From Candidatus Poribacteria bacterium (GTDB taxonomy: Bacteria; Poribacteria; WGA-4E; GCA-2687025): DNA of 18,500 bases. The translations under genes and the position numbers were made by a program. The DNA is taken from NCBI GenBank assembly GCA_002687025.1, contig NYZG01000245.1, positions 1 through 18,500 on the forward strand. The letters run 5' to 3'. Positions 14,950 through 18,500 of this stretch are shown here, piece by piece. Position 1 is the stretch's first letter. Each line of letters begins with the position of its first letter. Below the pieces are notes generated by a model. It was given only the letters and a program-made list of their open reading frames with translations. It was not told where the DNA came from and did not search any database.

Positions 14950-15603
14950 ATGGTTGACGCCGTTGGCGTGTCAAAGCGATACGGACGCGGAACCAACGCC
15001 ATCGAGGCGCTGGTGGACGTGTCGTTTAGCGCTCGGCCGGGGGAGTTCGTCGTCGTGAACGGGCCTAGCGGGTGCGGCAAATCCACTCTTCTGATGGCGT
15101 TGGGTGGTATGCTACGCCCTACGCGTGGATCAGTGACGGTGGACGGCACGGACGTGTACGGGGCGACGAACGCTGAGCGCGCCGCGTTCCGCGCCTCTGC
15201 TATCGGGTTCGTGTTCCAGATGTTCCACCTCGTCCCGTACCTGAGCGTGCTGGACAACGTGTTGTTGGCCTCTCGAGGCGCCGAGCGCGGGCGCGCCGCC
15301 GCGCTCGTGGAGAGCGTGGGCCTTGCCGATCGGCGGGCGCATCGGCCGGCCCAGTTGAGCGCGGGGGAGCGCCAGCGCGCCGCGATCGCCCGCGCGCTGG
15401 TGAACCAGCCGCCGGTGATCCTGGCGGATGAGCCCACCGGAAGCCTCGACCCGGAGAACGAGACCGCGGTGCTCGATCTCCTGGCGTCGTACCATGGCGC
15501 CGGTGGCACGGTCGTGCTGGTGACGCACGGCGCCGCGGCCCTGAGGTACTGCGACCGCAACGTAAGGATCGTCGCAGGACGGATCGAATCCGACGAGATA
15601 TAA
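14950..15603 (+). CDS. ABC transporter ATP-binding protein, LolD/MacB type
   Basis: The 217-residue ATPase is complete: Walker A GPSGCGKST (38-46), Q-loop FQMFHLVPYLSVLDNV (89-104), signature LSAGERQR (136-143), Walker B VILADEPTG (156-164) and switch His193 (VTHG). The signature has LSAGE instead of LSGGQ, a moderate variant. The length and the Q-loop wording (FQxFHLxPxLxxxxNV) are those of LolD, MacB and FtsE-like subunits that power FtsX-type permeases. It begins 2 bp after the permease stop, so the two should be made together and form a 2:2 complex in the inner membrane. It is followed 19 bp later by the propeller gene. Confidence 0.92.
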   Translation: MVDAVGVSKRYGRGTNAIEALVDVSFSARPGEFVVVNGPSGCGKSTLLMALGGMLRPTRGSVTVDGTDVYGATNAERAAFRASAIGFVFQMFHLVPYLSVLDNVLLASRGAERGRAAALVESVGLADRRAHRPAQLSAGERQRAAIARALVNQPPVILADEPTGSLDPENETAVLDLLASYHGAGGTVVLVTHGAAALRYCDRNVRIVAGRIESDEI

Positions 15604-15622
15604 CGACGGCGAAGGTGATGTG

Positions 15623-17023
15623 ATGCTGGGCAGCAGGTATCGGTTGGGCGCGTGCATGGCGCTGGCGGCATGGGTCGTTGGCGGGGCCGCTGCCGACGAC
15701 TGGCCGACGTACGCGCGAGACTACGCCCGGGGCGCCGCGACGACTGAGTCCCTGGAACTCCCGCTTACCGAAGCGTGGGTGTACCACGCCCCGACACCGC
15801 CGACTCAGGCGTGGCCGGGGCCTGCGAAGTGGGATGGCTGGTCCAAGACCTTCGGGCTGAAGGACCGCATGATGTTCGACAAAGCCCTCGACGTGGCCGT
15901 CGTCGGCGAGTCGGTGTTCTTTGGCTCGTCCGTGGACGACAAGGTGTACTGCCTGGACGCAGCCACGGGTGACGAACGCTGGTCGGTTTTCACCGAGGGC
16001 CCGGTGCGGCTTGCCCCGTCCGTGCACGACGGCAAGGTGTACATCGGCTCCGACGACGGATACGTGTACTGCCTCGACGCGGATGACGGGTCCGAGGTGT
16101 GGAAGCACCGACCTGGGCCGAGTGACCGACGCGTCCCGGGCAACGGCCGCATGATATCCCTATGGCCTATACGCACCGGCGTCGTCATCGTGGACGACAT
16201 CGCCTACTGCTGCGCGGGCGTGCTTCCCTCAGAGACGGTATATTTGTGCGCCATGGACGCGGCCACCGGTGAGGAGCTGTGGAAGAACCCAATCGAGGGC
16301 CTGACGGCGCAGGGGTACATGCTGGCGTCGGCGTCGCGGCTCTACATCACGACAGGTCGGGAGAAGCCCGTCGTGTGCAGCATCGCGGACGGCGAGCGGC
16401 TGTTCCAGGTCGGAGGCGGAGGCGGCGGCACGTACGCCTTGCTCACCGGCGACACGCTGCTATACGGCCCCGGAAAGACAGGGCAGATGGGCGTCTACGG
16501 CGATGGCACGGCCGATCAAATCGCGAGCTTCGACGGCAACCACATGATCGTAACGCCGTCGATGTCGTATCTGCACACCGACACAAGTCTGCAGGCGCTC
16601 GACCGCGCTCGGTACCTGGACCTGGCGGCGACGCTCAAGGCAACGAACGACGAGAAATCCGCCGCTCAGGAGGCGCTCAAGGCGCTGCCGGAGGATGCTC
16701 CGACGGCCGACCGGCGGGAGCTGCGCGCGCGAATCGCGGCACTCGCCGAGGACAGTGACGCGCTCTCCGATGACATGCGCGCCTGCTACAAGTGGCAGGT
16801 CGACTGCGCGTATCCCTTGTCGATCATGGCGACGGGGTCGGCGGTCGTCGCGGGTGGCGCGGGCGGCGTCGCGGCGTACGCCGCCTCGGATGGCGCGGAG
16901 ATATGGGCCGGCGAGGTAGACGGCCTCGCCTACGGGCTGGCCGCCGCGAACGGCCGTGTCTACGTCAGCACGGACGCGGGCGCTATCCACTGCTTCGCGG
17001 ACGCGCGAATGGCGAGGCGCTGA
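15623..17023 (+). CDS. Exported PQQ/BamB-type beta-propeller protein with helical insert
   Basis: The 466-residue product has a signal peptide (cleavage likely near AAA at 22-24, before DDWPTYARDYARG). Repeated propeller blades carry the YxLDAxTGxxxW signature at 109-120, 149-160, 209-220 and, degenerate, 417-428. Such repeats form PQQ-quinoprotein or BamB-like scaffolds; no dehydrogenase active-site set is visible, so a binding or scaffold role is more likely. Residues about 325-390 interrupt the blades with a highly charged helical, possibly coiled-coil stretch (ARYLDLAATLKATNDEK...ELRARIAALAEDSDAL), followed by Cys388 and Cys395. The start is ATG 15623 with GAAGG 7 bases upstream; a GTG one codon earlier is also open. 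The next gene begins 1 or 19 bp later. In my recollection, planctomycete-type proteins can join such a propeller to the methyltransferase type encoded next, so the two products may work as one unit. Confidence 0.84.
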   Translation: MLGSRYRLGACMALAAWVVGGAAADDWPTYARDYARGAATTESLELPLTEAWVYHAPTPPTQAWPGPAKWDGWSKTFGLKDRMMFDKALDVAVVGESVFFGSSVDDKVYCLDAATGDERWSVFTEGPVRLAPSVHDGKVYIGSDDGYVYCLDADDGSEVWKHRPGPSDRRVPGNGRMISLWPIRTGVVIVDDIAYCCAGVLPSETVYLCAMDAATGEELWKNPIEGLTAQGYMLASASRLYITTGREKPVVCSIADGERLFQVGGGGGGTYALLTGDTLLYGPGKTGQMGVYGDGTADQIASFDGNHMIVTPSMSYLHTDTSLQALDRARYLDLAATLKATNDEKSAAQEALKALPEDAPTADRRELRARIAALAEDSDALSDDMRACYKWQVDCAYPLSIMATGSAVVAGGAGGVAAYAASDGAEIWAGEVDGLAYGLAAANGRVYVSTDAGAIHCFADARMARR

Positions 17024-17027
17024 CATG

Positions 17028-17032
17028 AGGAG
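17028..17032 (+). promoter_or_regulatory. Ribosome binding site deciding the LamG-methyltransferase start
   Basis: AGGAG lies 10 bases before ATG 17043. An in-frame ATG at 17025 overlaps this site and has none of its own, so 17043 is preferred; it also gives a compact signal peptide. Confidence 0.5.
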
Positions 17033-17042
17033 AAAGCGCACG

Positions 17043-18500
17043 ATGAGGCTATCCACGCTCCTGCTGGCCCTCGGCATTGCGGGCGCCGCCGCGGCCGCGC
17101 CCCTGTATGAGTGGCGGCTGGACGGCGAGCACGTGACGGATGATGGGTCGGTGACGGCAGTCAGCGGCAGCGTCAGCGGAGCGGTCAACGGCGAGACGCG
17201 CGTGGCGACCGCAGGCTTTGGCGCCCTCGTGTTCGACGGCGTGCAGAATAGCCTGCGGATGGCCGGCGTCACGATTGAGGGGCCGGCGCTGAGCGTCGAG
17301 ACGTGGGTCCTCGCCACGTCTGTCGAAGGCTCGGCCGGTATAGCCGCCACATACGACGGGTACGACGGCTTCGCGTTGACGCGAGTGCGCGACCGCTTTG
17401 CGTTTTCCGTCGGCACATCCACGAGAGGCGTCGTGGCGCAGGCGACGTCCCGAGAGCCACTCCTGGCCGATGAGTGGTACTACGTAGTCGGCACGTTCGA
17501 CGGCTCGCTGGCGCGGATCTTCGTCAACGGTCAGGAATTCGGCCGGTCCGAGGAAGCCACCGACGCGTCGGCCGGCGTGGCGGACATGGACCTGGTGATC
17601 GGCGGCAGTCCCGGTGGCGAGGACGGGCGCCCCCTGCGCGGTCTAGTGCATGAGCTGAACATCTACGACCACGCGGGATCCCCAGGCGAGATGCGCGGCA
17701 GGATGTCGTCCAAGCGCGTGACCTTGCCGGCGCCGCCTCCCGAGGTGTTCGGCCCGTACATGGAGATCGCCGGGCCCTTCGTCGAGTTCGTCTCCCGCAG
17801 TACGGCCCGGATCACCTGGCACACTGACGAGCCGATGACCTCCATTGTCGAGGCGGGCCCGGACGCCGCGCACATGCGCACGTATTCGGACGCGGCGATG
17901 ACGACCGAACATGCCGTCCTGGTGTCCGAGGTGGCGGCCGATCGCATGCACGCCTTCCGCATCAAGGGCGATGCCGGGGACGGCGAGAACCGGGTCACCG
18001 AGGCGTTCGAGTTCGATTCCACCTTCAACTACGCGTCCCACGTGCGCGCGACGGTGGCGGAGGCCTTCGGTGAGGCGCAGGACGAGGCCGAGATCGCGCT
18101 TGCCGAGCGCGTCGTACGTGCCGCTCCGGCGGCTGCAGGGTACTGCCTGGTGTTGGGAGCCGGGAGAGGCGCCCTGGCCTACGAGCTGTCCCGCAAGACG
18201 GACATGCAGGTGATCGTCGTCGATTCCGACCCCGGCCGCGTGGTCGCCGCGAGGTTAGCGTTGGACGACGCGGGCGTGTACGGCGACGGCGTCAGCGTCG
18301 TCCGCGCGGAGTACGACGATCTGCCGTTCGGGCCCTACTTCGCCAATATCGTAGTGTCTGCCGTGGTTGGCGACGGGCCGGCAGCACCCTCCGCGCGCGA
18401 GGTGTACCGCGTGTTGCGCCCGTACGGGGGTCTGGCTTACGTGGGCGGCCCCCGCGCCTCGCGCGCGGACGTCAGTTCGTGGCTGGCGGAGGCGGGCATG
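17043..18500 (+). CDS. Exported LamG + Fn3-like + class I methyltransferase protein, partial
   Basis: The frame is open to the right edge (486 residues seen, no stop). A signal peptide (MRLSTLLLALGIAGAAAAA, cleavage near 19) is followed by a LamG/concanavalin-like domain (about 20-215) with LSVETWV (83-89), WYYVVGTFDGSLARIFVNGQ (145-164) and LRGLVHELNIYDHA (198-211). A beta-sandwich like the Fn3-type N-domain of purple acid phosphatases follows (about 238-325; ITWHTDEPMTSIVE at 257-270). From about 335 there is a Rossmann methyltransferase: YCLVLGAGRGALAYEL (367-382, SAM-binding glycine loop), acidic Asp394 closing strand 2 (IVVDSD), AEYDDLPF (422-429) and VLRPYGGLAYVG (457-468). It is the sixth gene of the run, directly after the propeller gene. 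A SAM-dependent fold on an exported protein is unexpected; it may act before export, bind another ligand or be inactive. More domains, perhaps propeller repeats, may lie beyond the edge. Confidence 0.8.
   Translation, partial: MRLSTLLLALGIAGAAAAAPLYEWRLDGEHVTDDGSVTAVSGSVSGAVNGETRVATAGFGALVFDGVQNSLRMAGVTIEGPALSVETWVLATSVEGSAGIAATYDGYDGFALTRVRDRFAFSVGTSTRGVVAQATSREPLLADEWYYVVGTFDGSLARIFVNGQEFGRSEEATDASAGVADMDLVIGGSPGGEDGRPLRGLVHELNIYDHAGSPGEMRGRMSSKRVTLPAPPPEVFGPYMEIAGPFVEFVSRSTARITWHTDEPMTSIVEAGPDAAHMRTYSDAAMTTEHAVLVSEVAADRMHAFRIKGDAGDGENRVTEAFEFDSTFNYASHVRATVAEAFGEAQDEAEIALAERVVRAAPAAAGYCLVLGAGRGALAYELSRKTDMQVIVVDSDPGRVVAARLALDDAGVYGDGVSVVRAEYDDLPFGPYFANIVVSAVVGDGPAAPSAREVYRVLRPYGGLAYVGGPRASRADVSSWLAEAGM

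Noticed and set aside
1..18500. CRISPR array, tRNA, rRNA, insertion sequence or phage features
   Set aside because: Reading both strands showed no regularly spaced repeats, no tRNA-like cloverleaf with a T-arm consensus, no transposase or integrase motifs and no terminal inverted repeats.

Overview
The window is a GC-rich (roughly two thirds G+C), densely coded stretch of bacterial DNA with 14 protein genes, most in compact same-strand runs. I see no rRNA, tRNA, CRISPR array, insertion sequence or integrase. The gene mix is typical of uncultured, polysaccharide-degrading lineages such as Planctomycetota, Latescibacterota, Poribacteria or Hydrogenedentota: two sulfatases, a heparinase II-like lyase, a DUF5690-type membrane protein, and exported beta-propeller and LamG/methyltransferase proteins. 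This placement is inference, because no phylogenetic marker is present.

Left part (1-3908). A homocysteine S-methyltransferase-type gene (minus) loses family resemblance near base 57, where the sequence also turns AT-rich. It ends without the zinc-binding C-terminal half. Next comes a large heparinase II/III-type lyase (minus). Divergent from it is a small secreted protein of unknown function (plus). A perfect 11-bp-stem hairpin follows between converging genes.

Middle-left (3956-7181, minus strand). One operon is read oppB-type permease > oppC-type permease > HAD phosphatase > trpF. Junctions overlap or nearly touch (TGATG, 22 bp, 11-bp overlap), and an extended -10 sequence (TGcTACAAT) precedes the first gene. 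There is no substrate-binding protein, no ATPase and no other trp gene.

Middle (7358-11189). Two formylglycine-type sulfatases sit in tandem (plus). The first has a chitobiase-C-like beta-sandwich tail; neither has a visible signal peptide. A converging gene encodes an alkaline-phosphatase-superfamily phosphodiesterase (minus). With the heparinase-like lyase these suggest breakdown of sulfated, perhaps glycosaminoglycan-like, polymers.

Right part (11319-18500, plus). Six genes are packed with gaps of -1 to about 19 bp: a DUF5690-type 12-helix membrane protein, a membrane-anchored extracytoplasmic protein beginning CKYSVRDV after its signal peptide, an FtsX/MacB-type permease, its LolD/MacB-type ATPase, an exported PQQ-type beta-propeller protein with a charged helical insert, and an exported LamG + Fn3-like + class I methyltransferase protein that runs off the window. 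This run is the best candidate for an undescribed system: an ABC exporter/extractor-like machine with its own anchored partner, linked to two exported proteins, one carrying a methyltransferase fold where S-adenosylmethionine is not expected.
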